64,000 bases of DNA from Brevibacterium ihuae. GTDB taxonomy: Bacteria > Actinomycetota > Actinomycetes > Actinomycetales > Brevibacteriaceae. Numbering within the stretch: the first letter of the stretch is position 1; the number at the start of each line of letters is the position of its first letter. The position numbers and the translations under genes are program-made. The stretch covers positions 186,001 to 250,000 of the forward strand of contig NZ_FXWZ01000003.1 in assembly GCF_900184225.1 (NCBI RefSeq), written 5' to 3'. The notes beneath the pieces are model-generated. The model ran no database searches and had not been told where the DNA came from. It saw only the letters and a list, made by a program, of their open reading frames with translations. This document shows positions 1-8,146 of this stretch, one piece after another.

Positions 1-414
1 CACGGGGCCGAGGTGCGCGTGGACTCCCGCGGGATGTCGCCCGCAGAGGTCGCCGCCGAGGTGGTCCGGGCCGCCGGCGCACCGCCGCAGGTCACCCTCG
101 AGGCACTGGGCCGGGCGGAGACGATGAACGCGGCGCTGCTCTCGCTCGCGCCGCTCGGCCGCCATGTCCAGATCGGCCTGTTCGCCGAGCCGCCGGCTTC
201 GGTGATCGGCCGCGTCATCTCGCACGAGCTCAGCCTCCTCGGGAGCCACGGGATGGCGGCGGCGGACTATCCGGAGCTCCTCAAACTCGTTCGCAGCGGT
301 GCTCTCCGTCCGCAGGATCTCGTCACCCGGACGATCGGTCTCGAGGAGACTCCGGCCGCGCTCCTCGAGATGGATCGCGGGACCCGGCCCGGGATGACGA
401 TCATCCGCCCCTGA
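1..414 (+). CDS. Zinc-type alcohol dehydrogenase family protein, C-terminal part (start outside window)
   Basis: The reading frame is open from the first base and ends in TGA, so only the last 137 residues are present. The visible part looks like the second half of the Rossmann domain and the C-terminal segment of medium-chain dehydrogenases: a segment V-T-L-E-A-L-G-R-A-E-T, then L-A-P-L-G-R-H-V-Q-I-G-L (the strand after the cofactor fold), then E-L-S-L-L-G-S-H-G and a C-terminal stretch ending in R-P-G-M-T-I-I-R-P. The family oxidises alcohols or reduces aldehydes with NAD(P). The substrate and the N-terminal zinc ligands cannot be judged because that half is missing. The family assignment rests on overall pattern only. 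Confidence 0.7.
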   Translation, partial: HGAEVRVDSRGMSPAEVAAEVVRAAGAPPQVTLEALGRAETMNAALLSLAPLGRHVQIGLFAEPPASVIGRVISHELSLLGSHGMAAADYPELLKLVRSGALRPQDLVTRTIGLEETPAALLEMDRGTRPGMTIIRP

Positions 415-626
415 CCTGCGCCGGGGGGTCCCGGGTGGGTCGTGCCGCACGGTCGCCGCTCATCCGTGTCCGGGATCCTCGATCGGTCCGGTGCCGGCCG
501 TGTCCCGCCGGATTCCGACCCGCGGGTAGGTCCGATGGCCCAGAATCCTTCACCCGCGTCCGGTATGACGGTAACGTGCCTTGTGAGAGGGAACGCAACG
601 GTTCCCTGACTACAAGGAGAAGGACC

Positions 627-1703
627 ATGAACTCTCAAGCGATCATCTGGATCGTCGTGGCCATCGTCGTGCTCCTGGCGATCATCGGCATCATCCTGTT
701 CGCGGTGAATTCCTCGAAGAAGAAGAAGGAGCGCGAGCGGATCGAGCAGCAGCGGCGCGACGAGGAGAACCGTCAGCGCGCGGCCGAGCTCCGGCAGGAG
801 AACAAGCAGGCCGACCTCGACGTCCGGCAGCGCGAGCTCGAGGCGGAGAACCGCAAGCTCGAGGCCGAGCGCGCCCGCGTCGACGCCGAGCGCAAGGATC
901 AGGAGATCGCCCGCGAGCAGCAGAAGATCCAGGCCGAGCGCGACCAGCTGCGTGAGCGTCAGGCCGAGGCCGACCGCCTCGATCCCGACGTCGACACCGA
1001 CGGCCGGAACCACGGCCGAGGTGCCGGAGCGGCTGCGGGCGCAGGTGCGGCCGGAGCAGCAGGTGCCGCCGCAGCGCACGGCGGGGATCGCCGCCATGAC
1101 GATCGCGACCACGACGGCGTGCGCGACGATCGGGACGGCTTCCGTGACCGCGACCACGACGGACATCGTGATCGGCACCATGACGGGCACCGCGATCACG
1201 ACCGCGACGGCGTGCGCGATGACCGGGACGGCTATCGCGACGGCGACCACCGCGACAGGGACCACGACGGACACCGGGACGACCGGATCGGCGGTCAGTA
1301 CGACGACCGCGGTGCCGGAACCGCTGCCGGTGCCGGTGCGGCGGGCGCAGGTGCGACGGCCGCCGGATCCCATGATCGCGGACCGGTGCGCGACAACGAT
1401 CCGCGCTTCGACGCCGGTGGTCCGCAGCAGCAGGATCTCGTCGATCAGGGCCGCGGCACCGGTGCGGATCCGCACCACGCCGACCATGACCGACGCGGCT
1501 ACGACGAGCGCGGCCGCGATGGCGGGCAGTTCGATGAGCGCCGCCACGACGACGGCCGACAGGGTCAGGGCTATGACCAGCAGGACTACGACCAGCAGGT
1601 CGATCCCCGCCAGCAGCAGGGCTTCGATCAGCAGCAGGCCTTCGACGAGCACGGCCGACCGATCGACCCCCGCCACGACGGAGGGGTCGACCCGCGCCGC
1701 TGA
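627..1703 (+). CDS. Membrane-anchored coiled-coil protein with acidic DxDG repeats
   Basis: No known family recognised. ATG 627 is chosen because AAGGAG lies at 614-619; a short hairpin (588-607) sits just upstream. The 358-residue protein has one membrane segment (about residues 5-28) followed by K-K-K-K, so by the positive-inside rule the rest is cytoplasmic. Residues 32-118 are a highly charged heptad-like coiled coil rich in E, R and Q. Residues 131-150 are Ala/Gly-rich. Residues 158-220 hold repeated D-x-D-G-x-R-D units resembling calcium-binding acidic repeats. The C-terminus (about 290-350) is rich in Q, D and Y. Low complexity in the second half makes homology searching hard. A long hairpin terminator follows at once, so the gene is probably monocistronic. 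A scaffold or stress-related role is only a guess. Confidence 0.8.
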   Translation: MNSQAIIWIVVAIVVLLAIIGIILFAVNSSKKKKERERIEQQRRDEENRQRAAELRQENKQADLDVRQRELEAENRKLEAERARVDAERKDQEIAREQQKIQAERDQLRERQAEADRLDPDVDTDGRNHGRGAGAAAGAGAAGAAGAAAAHGGDRRHDDRDHDGVRDDRDGFRDRDHDGHRDRHHDGHRDHDRDGVRDDRDGYRDGDHRDRDHDGHRDDRIGGQYDDRGAGTAAGAGAAGAGATAAGSHDRGPVRDNDPRFDAGGPQQQDLVDQGRGTGADPHHADHDRRGYDERGRDGGQFDERRHDDGRQGQGYDQQDYDQQVDPRQQQGFDQQQAFDEHGRPIDPRHDGGVDPRR

Positions 1704-1717
1704 TCTCTGACGGCGAC

Positions 1718-1762
1718 CACGACGAAGCCCCGGGGGATCGGCTCCCCCGGGGCTTCGTCGTG
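1718..1762. terminator. Long hairpin terminator between convergent genes
   Basis: A perfect 20-bp inverted repeat with a 5-base loop (1738-1742). The arms contain GAAGCCCCGGGGGA and its complement. It lies between the stop at 1703 (plus) and the stop at 1797 (minus), so it can serve both genes. There is no clear T-run, which is common in GC-rich actinobacteria. Confidence 0.85.
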
Positions 1763-1796
1763 CGGTGGTGGTCGAGGATCGACCTCCGCCGGATCC

Positions 1797-2489
1797 TCAG
1801 TGATCGACGAGGCGGGCGAGCAGCACCGGCGCGTCCTGCCCCTCCCAGGTCCCGACGAGCCGTCCGAGCACGGTGCCGCTCGGCGCATCGGCATCCATCG
1901 CCGACGGGAAGCGGAGGATCTCGAGATCGGCGTCGCCGGCGCGCACCATCGTCGTGCCGGCCAGGGTCGTCGGGCTCGGGTTGGGGTCGAAGCTCAGGGT
2001 CTCGGCGAGCGGATGTGCGGCCTCGGCGCTGAGATCGTCGGATTCGTCGCGGTCGTTGATCCCGCGCACGGAGGCGATGTCCGTCCGCTCGACCTCGCCG
2101 TCGTCGGTGGACATGAACTCGCGGGCGTTCGTCCCTCCGGCGCGGATCGCGCGCTCGAGCTCACCGAGGAACACCGGGTCGGCGGCGCCGTCGTACACCC
2201 AGCGGGTGCCGAGCACGGAATGATCCATCTCGGTGATGAGGTGGGGGCCGGCGTTCTCGAGCGGCTCCCCGCGATAGGTCACCGGAACCTGGAGGATCTC
2301 CTCCGTGCCGGGCACACGGACGAGGTGGATCTCGATCCCCACCTCGCCGGCGGGGGCGTCGAACCGGTAGCTCGTCACGCGCTCGACCTCGGCCCCGGTG
2401 GCCACGCCGGACCAGGCCTGGCCGGGCAGCCAGGCGGCGATCGCCTCGAGCTTGCCGGGTGAGAGCTCTGCATCGTACAGGTGTGCCAT
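1797..2489 (-). CDS. Maltokinase N-terminal-cap-like (CG0192-type) protein
   Basis: 230 residues. ATG 2489 is supported by AAAGG six bases upstream. The opening M-A-H-L-Y-D-A-E-L-S-P and the central T-S-Y-R-F-D-A-P-A-G-E-V-G-I-E resemble the small actinobacterial family related to the N-terminal cap of maltokinase (Corynebacterium CG0192-like). In maltokinases this cap precedes the kinase domain; here no kinase domain follows, so the protein stands alone. No catalytic residues can be named. Proteins of this type are sometimes encoded near trehalose or glycogen genes, but none are in this window. Function unknown; the family call is from pattern memory. Confidence 0.6.
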   Translation of the reverse strand: MAHLYDAELSPGKLEAIAAWLPGQAWSGVATGAEVERVTSYRFDAPAGEVGIEIHLVRVPGTEEILQVPVTYRGEPLENAGPHLITEMDHSVLGTRWVYDGAADPVFLGELERAIRAGGTNAREFMSTDDGEVERTDIASVRGINDRDESDDLSAEAAHPLAETLSFDPNPSPTTLAGTTMVRAGDADLEILRFPSAMDADAPSGTVLGRLVGTWEGQDAPVLLARLVDH

Positions 2490-2575
2490 GTCATCCCTTT
2501 CGATTGCGGATCAGCTGTGCCCGCCGTCCGTGTTCGGGCCGAACGGATCGGCCATGGCCGCGACCGGCGGGTGAT

Positions 2576-3361
2576 TCAGGCCTTGCGGGTGCCCGGCTGC
2601 CAGGCGCCGTCATCGACGGAGTAGTCGGCGAAGATCGCCGGCGTCTCGGCCTTCATGATCTCGGCGACCTTCCCGAACACGAGCCGGATCTCCTCCTCGG
2701 CACCGGGCGCGGTGCGCATCTCGACGACGTGGCGCAGTGAGCGGAGGTTGGCGGTGTAGACGATGCCGGTGCCCAGTCCCTCGGGGGCGAAGCGCCGCAT
2801 GAACGACGTCATGTGCTTCTTGTGGGTGAAGTCCGTGCCCGCCTCGTCGAGGCCGAAGTGCTCGGTCATCCACTTCTGGTGCTCCTCGAGGGTGTCGAGG
2901 ACCGCGAGGCTGCGCTCCATGAGCTCCTCGTCCTCGCGCGCCCACTCGGGGAACCAGAACGGGATCTCGGTGAGGCGGACGTAGCGGAGGGACTCCTGCG
3001 AGTAGGCGCAGCCGGCGCGGTGACGGATGAGCTCGTGGGTGAGCACGCGCGACACGTTGTGGAGGACGAAGGTGTAGTTCGCGTGCTCGAGCACGGAGCC
3101 GTGCTGCGAGGACACGACGTTGCCGAGGTAGGCCGCGGAATCGGTGCGCACCCGGGACACGTTGGGGTTGAGTCCCGGCTCCCACGAGCGGTAGCACATG
3201 CGACCGGCGAACTCGAGGAGGTCCTCCCCGTCGGGGCTGTCGGCGGCCTCGACGCGCTCGGCCCAGGACAGGCCGCCGACGTCGCCGAGGTACTTCTTCA
3301 TCGCGTCCCAGTCGATCGACGGGCGGGCCAGAAGTTCGACGGTCGGTTCTACGTGGCGCAC
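2576..3361 (-). CDS. thyX: Flavin-dependent thymidylate synthase
   Basis: ThyX makes dTMP from dUMP with methylene-tetrahydrofolate, FAD and NADPH as a cytoplasmic tetramer. The GTG at 3361 is preferred over upstream codons because AGAGG lies six bases before it, giving 261 residues. Family marks: Q-H-G-S-V-L-E-H-A-N-Y-T-F (86-98), R-H-R at 113-115 followed by A-G-C-A-Y-S-Q-E-S, and L-R-S-L-R-H-V-V-E-M-R-T near the C-terminus for nucleotide binding. The ThyX signature is normally RHR-X7-S; here the serine that aligns best (S124) is eight residues away, a one-residue insertion. Flanked by gaps on both sides, so probably its own unit. No thyA is seen in the window. Confidence 0.93.
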   Translation of the reverse strand: MRHVEPTVELLARPSIDWDAMKKYLGDVGGLSWAERVEAADSPDGEDLLEFAGRMCYRSWEPGLNPNVSRVRTDSAAYLGNVVSSQHGSVLEHANYTFVLHNVSRVLTHELIRHRAGCAYSQESLRYVRLTEIPFWFPEWAREDEELMERSLAVLDTLEEHQKWMTEHFGLDEAGTDFTHKKHMTSFMRRFAPEGLGTGIVYTANLRSLRHVVEMRTAPGAEEEIRLVFGKVAEIMKAETPAIFADYSVDDGAWQPGTRKA

Positions 3362-3570
3362 GGTGGTCCTCTTTCTCAGGTGTGGTGCCCGGTGAACGGG
3401 TCCCAGGGCGGCGGGCCGCCTCGACGGCACGGCGCTCGGCGGCACCGCATCGGATCCAGCCTAGTCGGTCGACCGGCGAAGTGCAGGAGGGTGTTCGGGT
3501 GCGGTTCGGACGGTGTTCGGATTGCGATTTCCTGCGGTTTCGTTCTCAGGAACCTTCGGAAATTGCGGTC

Positions 3571-4644
3571 TCAGGGGACGCGGTGGGTCCAGGCCTCGGT
3601 GCCGAACTTCGTCGCGACGAGTTCCTCGGCCCGTGCGAGCTCCTCCTCGGTGAGCGCCCCGGTCGCCGCCCCGTAGCGGGCGGTGAACGTGTCGATCATC
3701 GTGCTGATGATCTCCTGGCGGCTCGCCCCGGTCTGCCGGCGCAGCGGATCGACGCGCTTCTTGGCGCTCCGCACGCCCTTGTCGGAGATCTTCGCCTCGC
3801 CGATCCGGAGCACCTCGACCATCGTGTCCGCATCGATGTCGTAGCTCAGAGTCGCGTGATGGAGCAGGGTGCCGGAGGTGAGGCGGCGCTGAGCGGCCCC
3901 GCCGATCTTGCCGTCGGTCGAGGTGATGTCGTTGATCGGGACGTACCACGCGTTCACCCCGAGGTCGCCGAGCGCGGCGATGACCCAGCGGTCGAGGAAC
4001 GCGTAGGACTTGGCGTAGTCGAGACCGGCGATGATCGAGTCGGGGACGTACATCGAGTAGGTGACGCAGTTGCCGCCCTCCATGAACATCGCGCCGCCGC
4101 CGGAGATCCGGCGGATGACGTCGACCGCGTGCTCCGCCACGCCCTCGGGTCGCAGCTCGTTGACGTAGGACTGGAACGAGCCGATGACGGTCGCCCGGTC
4201 CTCCCACTCCCAGAACCGGAGCGTGGGCCGCCGGCGGCCGGCGTCGACCTCGGTGAGGAGGACCTCGTCGAGCGCGACATTCATCCGGCTCGGCAGCACC
4301 GGGCCGTGGACGACCTCCCAGTCGAAGTCGGAGAAGTTCGTGGCCTTCGTCACCGCGCGCCGCACGACCGTCGCGATGTCGGCGGTGGAGAACCCGTGCA
4401 TGTGGAGACCGCTGCCGTAGCGCTCGAGGGCGGCGTCGAGGCGCCGGACGAGGCTCGCGGAGTCGTCCCGCACCGAGGCGCCGACGAGGGAGGGGGCGAG
4501 GTCGAAGTACGCCTCCTCGGGCTCGAGGAAGAAGTCCCCGGAGATCGTCACCCCGGTGATCGTGCTCCCGTCCGTCTCGACATCAGCGACGACGAGCTTG
4601 CCGCCGGTGACCTTGTGCTCCGCATGGAGGTGCTCGACTGTCAT
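3571..4644 (-). CDS. Lipoate-protein ligase family protein with permuted accessory domain
   Basis: LplA-type enzymes activate lipoate (or octanoate) with ATP and attach it to lysines of 2-oxoacid dehydrogenase E2 and GcvH proteins. The catalytic domain is residues 105-340, with R-R-I-S-G-G-G-A (178-185) and K-I-G-G-A-A-Q-R-R (246-254) forming the lipoyl-AMP site. Residues 9-75 (V-T-G-G-K-L-V-V then I-S-G-D-F-F-L) match the small accessory domain that in E. coli LplA is C-terminal, so the domain order is swapped. I recall this order in other actinobacteria. The start is supported by a -10-like TAGCGT (4651-4656) six bases before the ATG, a leaderless arrangement. 357 residues. Confidence 0.88.
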   Translation of the reverse strand: MTVEHLHAEHKVTGGKLVVADVETDGSTITGVTISGDFFLEPEEAYFDLAPSLVGASVRDDSASLVRRLDAALERYGSGLHMHGFSTADIATVVRRAVTKATNFSDFDWEVVHGPVLPSRMNVALDEVLLTEVDAGRRRPTLRFWEWEDRATVIGSFQSYVNELRPEGVAEHAVDVIRRISGGGAMFMEGGNCVTYSMYVPDSIIAGLDYAKSYAFLDRWVIAALGDLGVNAWYVPINDITSTDGKIGGAAQRRLTSGTLLHHATLSYDIDADTMVEVLRIGEAKISDKGVRSAKKRVDPLRRQTGASRQEIISTMIDTFTARYGAATGALTEEELARAEELVATKFGTEAWTHRVP

Positions 4645-4694
4645 GCCTCCACGCTACTCCCTGCGGCGCACCGCCGACGCGGGTGTGCGGGACG

Positions 4695-6167
4695 TCACTC
4701 GAGCTCCTGGCCGGTGGTCTCGTGCGTCGCGAACGCCATGACGAGGGCGGCGAGGACCACGAACGCACCGGTGATGACGAAGGTCCACGTGAGGCCCAGG
4801 TAGGGCCACATGAGGCTGCCGAAGACCACCGGCGCCACGCCGGTCGCCACACGCGAGGCGGCCGAGGCCCAGCCGAACCCGGAGCCGCGCAGACGGGTGG
4901 GGTAGAGCTCGGAGACGTAGGTGTAGAGCGCCGGGATCGCCATCTGGATGAAGAATCCGAAGGCGAGGATGGAGAACTTCGCCGCAGCGTTGAGCTCGGC
5001 GCCGGAGGAGTCGAGCGCGATTGCGAAGCCGACGAGGGCGACCGCCGCGATGGCCGAGGTCGTGCCGAGCATCCACTTGCGGCCGGTGAGCTCGACGAGG
5101 AGCGCGCACAGCACGACGCCCGCGATCCCGATCGCCGTCATCTGCCCGGTGACGATGAACGCCGCCTGGTCGCCGAGGCCCTGCTCGCGGAGGATCTTCG
5201 GCAGCCAGGTGAGCGCGGCGTAGTAGAGGACGAGCACCGCGACGAAGAGCAGCCAGGCGGTGAAGGTGATGCGGACGGAGTAGCGCCACAGCTCAGCGAT
5301 CTGCCCGGTCAGGGCGGACACGCGGCCGAGGAATCCTCGCCGGCGGACACCGACCCCCGCCTCGACCGCGGTGGTGCCGGGGGTTCCGGAGGACGTCGCA
5401 CTCGCGCCGGACCCCGCAGCGGCGGCCGCCGGTCCGAGGCCCTCGTAGTGCCATTCGGTGATGTCGGCGCCGGTGCGGGCGACGAGGCGGCGGAGGATCG
5501 CATCGGCCTTGTCGTACTGCCCCGCTGAGATGAGGTACATCGGCGATTCGGGGATGAAGATCCGCACGAACACGATGAGCAGGGCGGGCAGCACCATGAC
5601 GAGCATGATGAGTCGCCAGTCGCCGAAGTCGAGCAGCCAGGCGGAGACGAAGGCGCACAGGGTGACGCCGATCGGCCACCACCCGTCCATCGCGGTGAGC
5701 ACGCGGCCGCGGTGCTTGGCGGGGGTGAACTCGCCGACGAGGGCGTAGTCGACGGGGATGCAGCCGCCGAGGCCGAAGCCGGCGAAGAACCGGAAGATGC
5801 AGAACAGCAGGATGTTCGGGGCGAAGGCGCCGAGCACGGTGAACAGGGAGAACACGAGGAGGGTGAGGGTGAAGGCGGTCTTGCGGCCGACCCGGTCCGA
5901 CATCCCGCCCCATACGACGGCGCCGGTGGCCATACCGATGAGGTTCGCGGTGGCGATCCAGGCGGCCTGGCCGAGCGTGAGGTCCCAGTGGTCGCTCAGC
6001 AGCGGGATGAGGAAGCCGTTGAGGGCGACGTCCCAGGCATCGAACATGAAGCCGAGGCCGCCGATGAGGAAGATCGCGCCCTGGGTGTTCCACTTCCAGG
6101 GCAGGACGGCGACGACTTCGTCGGCGCGCAGCGCGGCCTGGCGCGCGGGTGCATTGGTCTGAGGCAT
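4695..6167 (-). CDS. MFS transporter
   Basis: 490 residues with twelve predicted membrane segments and the loop 2-3 signature G-G-M-S-D-R-V-G-R-K-T (about 87-97). The opening W-K-W-N-T-Q-G-A-I-F-L-I and G-F-M-F-D-A-W-D-V-A-L place it near the sugar/organic-acid porters. The central cytoplasmic loop (about 235-275) is long and Ala/Gly/Ser/Thr-rich. Substrate cannot be told from sequence. The ATG at 6167 is preceded at exactly six bases by TACGCT (6174-6179), a leaderless-type promoter. It ends 50 bases before the lipoate ligase start on the same strand, so the two could be co-transcribed, although the ligase also has its own -10. Confidence 0.88.
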   Translation of the reverse strand: MPQTNAPARQAALRADEVVAVLPWKWNTQGAIFLIGGLGFMFDAWDVALNGFLIPLLSDHWDLTLGQAAWIATANLIGMATGAVVWGGMSDRVGRKTAFTLTLLVFSLFTVLGAFAPNILLFCIFRFFAGFGLGGCIPVDYALVGEFTPAKHRGRVLTAMDGWWPIGVTLCAFVSAWLLDFGDWRLIMLVMVLPALLIVFVRIFIPESPMYLISAGQYDKADAILRRLVARTGADITEWHYEGLGPAAAAAGSGASATSSGTPGTTAVEAGVGVRRRGFLGRVSALTGQIAELWRYSVRITFTAWLLFVAVLVLYYAALTWLPKILREQGLGDQAAFIVTGQMTAIGIAGVVLCALLVELTGRKWMLGTTSAIAAVALVGFAIALDSSGAELNAAAKFSILAFGFFIQMAIPALYTYVSELYPTRLRGSGFGWASAASRVATGVAPVVFGSLMWPYLGLTWTFVITGAFVVLAALVMAFATHETTGQELE

Positions 6168-6276
6168 GGGGGTAGCGTACTCCCTTTTTAGCAGAAATGC
6201 GCAATAGGCTCGCGGGTCGGGCGCGGGACGTGCGGGATCGCCCGCTCCGCAGCGCGGGCGACAGCCACGGACGCGC

Positions 6277-6315
6277 CGATCCCCCGGCCCCGCAGGTGCG
6301 GGATCCGGGGGATCG
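6277..6315. terminator. Hairpin terminator downstream of ilvE
   Basis: Inverted repeat CGATCCCCCGG...CCGGGGGATCG, with an inner smaller stem, in the 179-base gap between the ilvE stop (6347) and the MFS start (6167). It would stop ilvE transcripts before they enter the transporter gene. Confidence 0.75.
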
Positions 6316-6346
6316 GACGCGCGTCACGCGCGGGCCGGGGAACCGC

Positions 6347-7438
6347 TCAGGCGAGCCGGACCATCCAGTTGTTGGTGTCCTCGACCCGGCCGTACTGGAT
6401 GCCGAGGAGCGTCTCGCGGAGCTGCATCGACTTCTCGCCGGGCTCCTCGCTCTGCTCGATCGTGAAGCCCTCGCTCTTGAGCCGGCCGATGGGGGTGATG
6501 ACGGCCGCGGTGCCGCACGCGAACGCCTCGACGATCTCTCCGGACGCCGCGCCCTCGCGCCATTCGTCGACGGTGATCGGTCGCTCCTCGGGGGTGAGCC
6601 CGACCTGCGGAGCGAGCTCGATGAGCGAACGGCGGGTGACACCGTCGAGGATCGAGTCGCCGAGGTTCGGGGTGAGGAGCTTCCCATCCTTCGTCACGAG
6701 CATGAGGTTCATGCCGCCGAGCTCCTCGAGGTACTTCCCCTCGGCCGCGTCGGTGAACAGCACCTGCGCGCAGCCGTTCTCCGCGGCCTGGTCGCCGGCG
6801 GCGAGCGAGGCGGCGTAGTTGCCGCCGCACTTGGCGAAGCCGGTGCCGCCGTGGCTGGCGCGCTTGAGGTTCGGGGAGAGCCAGATCGACACCGGCTTCA
6901 CGCCGCCTGGGAAGTAGGCGCCGGCGGGGCTGGCGATGACGTAGTAGTCGACCTCGTGGCTCGAGCGGACCCCGAGGAAGGTCTCCGAGGCGATCATGAA
7001 CGGGCGCAGGTAGAGGCTGCACTCATCGAGCTCGTTCTTCGGGGTCGGGACCCACGCGGCGTCCTGCTCGACGAGAGCCTTGATGGAGCCGACGAAGGCC
7101 TCCTCGTCGATCTGCGGCAGTGCGAGGCGCTCGGCGGAGATGTTGATGCGGGCGGCGTTCTTCTCCGGACGGAAGGTCCAGATCGAGCCGTCGGCGTGCC
7201 GGTAGGCCTTGAGCCCCTCGAAGATCTCCTGCCCGTAGTGGAAGACCGCCGCCGCCGGGTCGAGGACGAGCGGGCCGTAGGGCTTGACGCTGCGGGCGTG
7301 CCAGCCCTGCTCACGGGTGAAGCGCACATGCGCCATGTGATCGGTGAAGTGGTTGCCGAATCCGGGATCGGCCTTGATCGCCTCGCGGACGCTCTCAGCG
7401 GTGGGCTGCGCATTCTTGAGGAGCTGGAAATCGGTCAT
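6347..7438 (-). CDS. ilvE: Branched-chain amino acid aminotransferase
   Basis: PLP fold-type IV enzyme that makes valine, leucine and isoleucine from their 2-keto acids with glutamate. ATG 7438 (M-T-D-F-Q-L-L) is chosen over an upstream in-frame codon because the residues before it are R/P/T-rich and unlike the family; a weak AGAGAAG precedes it. 363 residues, normal length. Seen: F-H-Y-G-Q-E-I-F-E-G-L-K-A-Y (67-80), F-A-K-C-G-G-N-Y-A with the PLP lysine at 203, and G-T-A-A-V-I-T-P-I-G near the C-terminus for phosphate binding. It catalyses the last step of the pathway whose other genes (ilvBN, ilvC, ilvD, leuB) lie downstream in the window. A 13-base palindrome (7528-7540) lies about 90 bases upstream. 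Confidence 0.96.
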   Translation of the reverse strand: MTDFQLLKNAQPTAESVREAIKADPGFGNHFTDHMAHVRFTREQGWHARSVKPYGPLVLDPAAAVFHYGQEIFEGLKAYRHADGSIWTFRPEKNAARINISAERLALPQIDEEAFVGSIKALVEQDAAWVPTPKNELDECSLYLRPFMIASETFLGVRSSHEVDYYVIASPAGAYFPGGVKPVSIWLSPNLKRASHGGTGFAKCGGNYAASLAAGDQAAENGCAQVLFTDAAEGKYLEELGGMNLMLVTKDGKLLTPNLGDSILDGVTRRSLIELAPQVGLTPEERPITVDEWREGAASGEIVEAFACGTAAVITPIGRLKSEGFTIEQSEEPGEKSMQLRETLLGIQYGRVEDTNNWMVRLA

Positions 7439-7527
7439 GGGAACAGGCTTCTCTTCTCTGGGTCGGATCGGTGTTCGGGTGCCGCGCGCTCGAGCACCGG
7501 CAGTACGGTGAGCGCCCGGCAGCGTGT

Positions 7528-7540
7528 CGTGTGCCACACG
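7528..7540. promoter_or_regulatory. Small palindrome upstream of ilvE
   Basis: CGTGTG-C-CACACG is a perfect inverted repeat about 90 bases before the ilvE start. It could be an operator, but only one copy is seen and no regulator is adjacent. Confidence 0.3.
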
Positions 7541-7613
7541 TTAGTCGACTGCCCACGATACGGACAGTCTGCCGCGGGGTCACCTCTGCGGGAGGCGGGT
7601 TCGCGACGGCCTC

Positions 7614-7689
7614 GGGTCGAGCTCGAGGTGGCGACGGCCGGGCTAGCGGTGCCCTCGGGTCGGGGTCGAGCTCGAGGTGGCGACGGCCG
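7614..7689. repeat. Two identical 27-bp direct repeats plus a partial third
   Basis: The 27-base unit beginning GGGTCGAGCTCGAGG is at 7614-7640 and again, identical, at 7663-7689; a partial copy starts at 7691. It lies in the 708-base non-coding spacer between ilvE and leuB. No gene is credible in this spacer on either strand. Confidence 0.75.
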
Positions 7690-7820
7690 TGGGTCGAGCT
7701 CGTGGCGGGTCCGCCGAGGTCGAGCTGCCGGTGGCATCCTCGAGCATCGGGTGCCGGTCGGGACACCTCTCGGGCGGACAGCGACCTCGTCAGGCACGGC
7801 CCCGCTGTAGCGGTGCACCA

Positions 7821-7972
7821 CCCGCAATCCGGTTCGATGCCGCCGTTCCGAACCGGAGCCGCCATTCCGAACCGGAGCCGACGTTCCGATTCGGTGCTGA
7901 CGTTTCGATGCGGTGCGGTTTCGGATCGCGATCCGCACTCGTTCGGGACATCAGCGGACGATCGGAACATCA
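7821..7972. repeat. Degenerate 19-bp tandem array
   Basis: Four clear units of 19 bases (7840-7858, 7859-7877, 7878-7896, 7897-7915) share the core TTCCGAACCGG or a near variant. The first two differ at only two positions. Weaker units in the same 19-base register continue on both sides (7821-7839, 7916-7934, 7935-7953, 7954-7972), and the last two share ACATCA ends. Since 19 is not a multiple of three, coding repeats are unlikely. Confidence 0.75.
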
Positions 7973-8146
7973 GCATGCGATCGATCCCTCGGTGCGAGGC
8001 GGACCGCCGGAGCTGCACCGCGCGGTCGAGCAGACCGGCCCGCCGGCGCCGAGGTTCCGACGGGCCCGGTGCCGATCGCGCCGCCGACCTCGGCGGGCGA
8101 GCGACTCGCACCCCTCGCGCTCGGCGGATCGATCGGCGACGTCGGG

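Noticed and set aside
3470-3570. GTTCGG-rich stretch after the lipoate ligase stop
   Set aside because: Looked for a palindrome or tandem unit; only short unaligned GTTCGG copies, no arms or period.
7821-7972. Possible plasmid-type iterons or replication origin
   Set aside because: The 19-bp period is iteron-like but there is no Rep gene, no AT-rich region and no DnaA boxes; the surrounding genes are chromosomal.
7821-7991. Possible CRISPR array
   Set aside because: Units are contiguous, degenerate and without unique spacers; no cas genes in the window.
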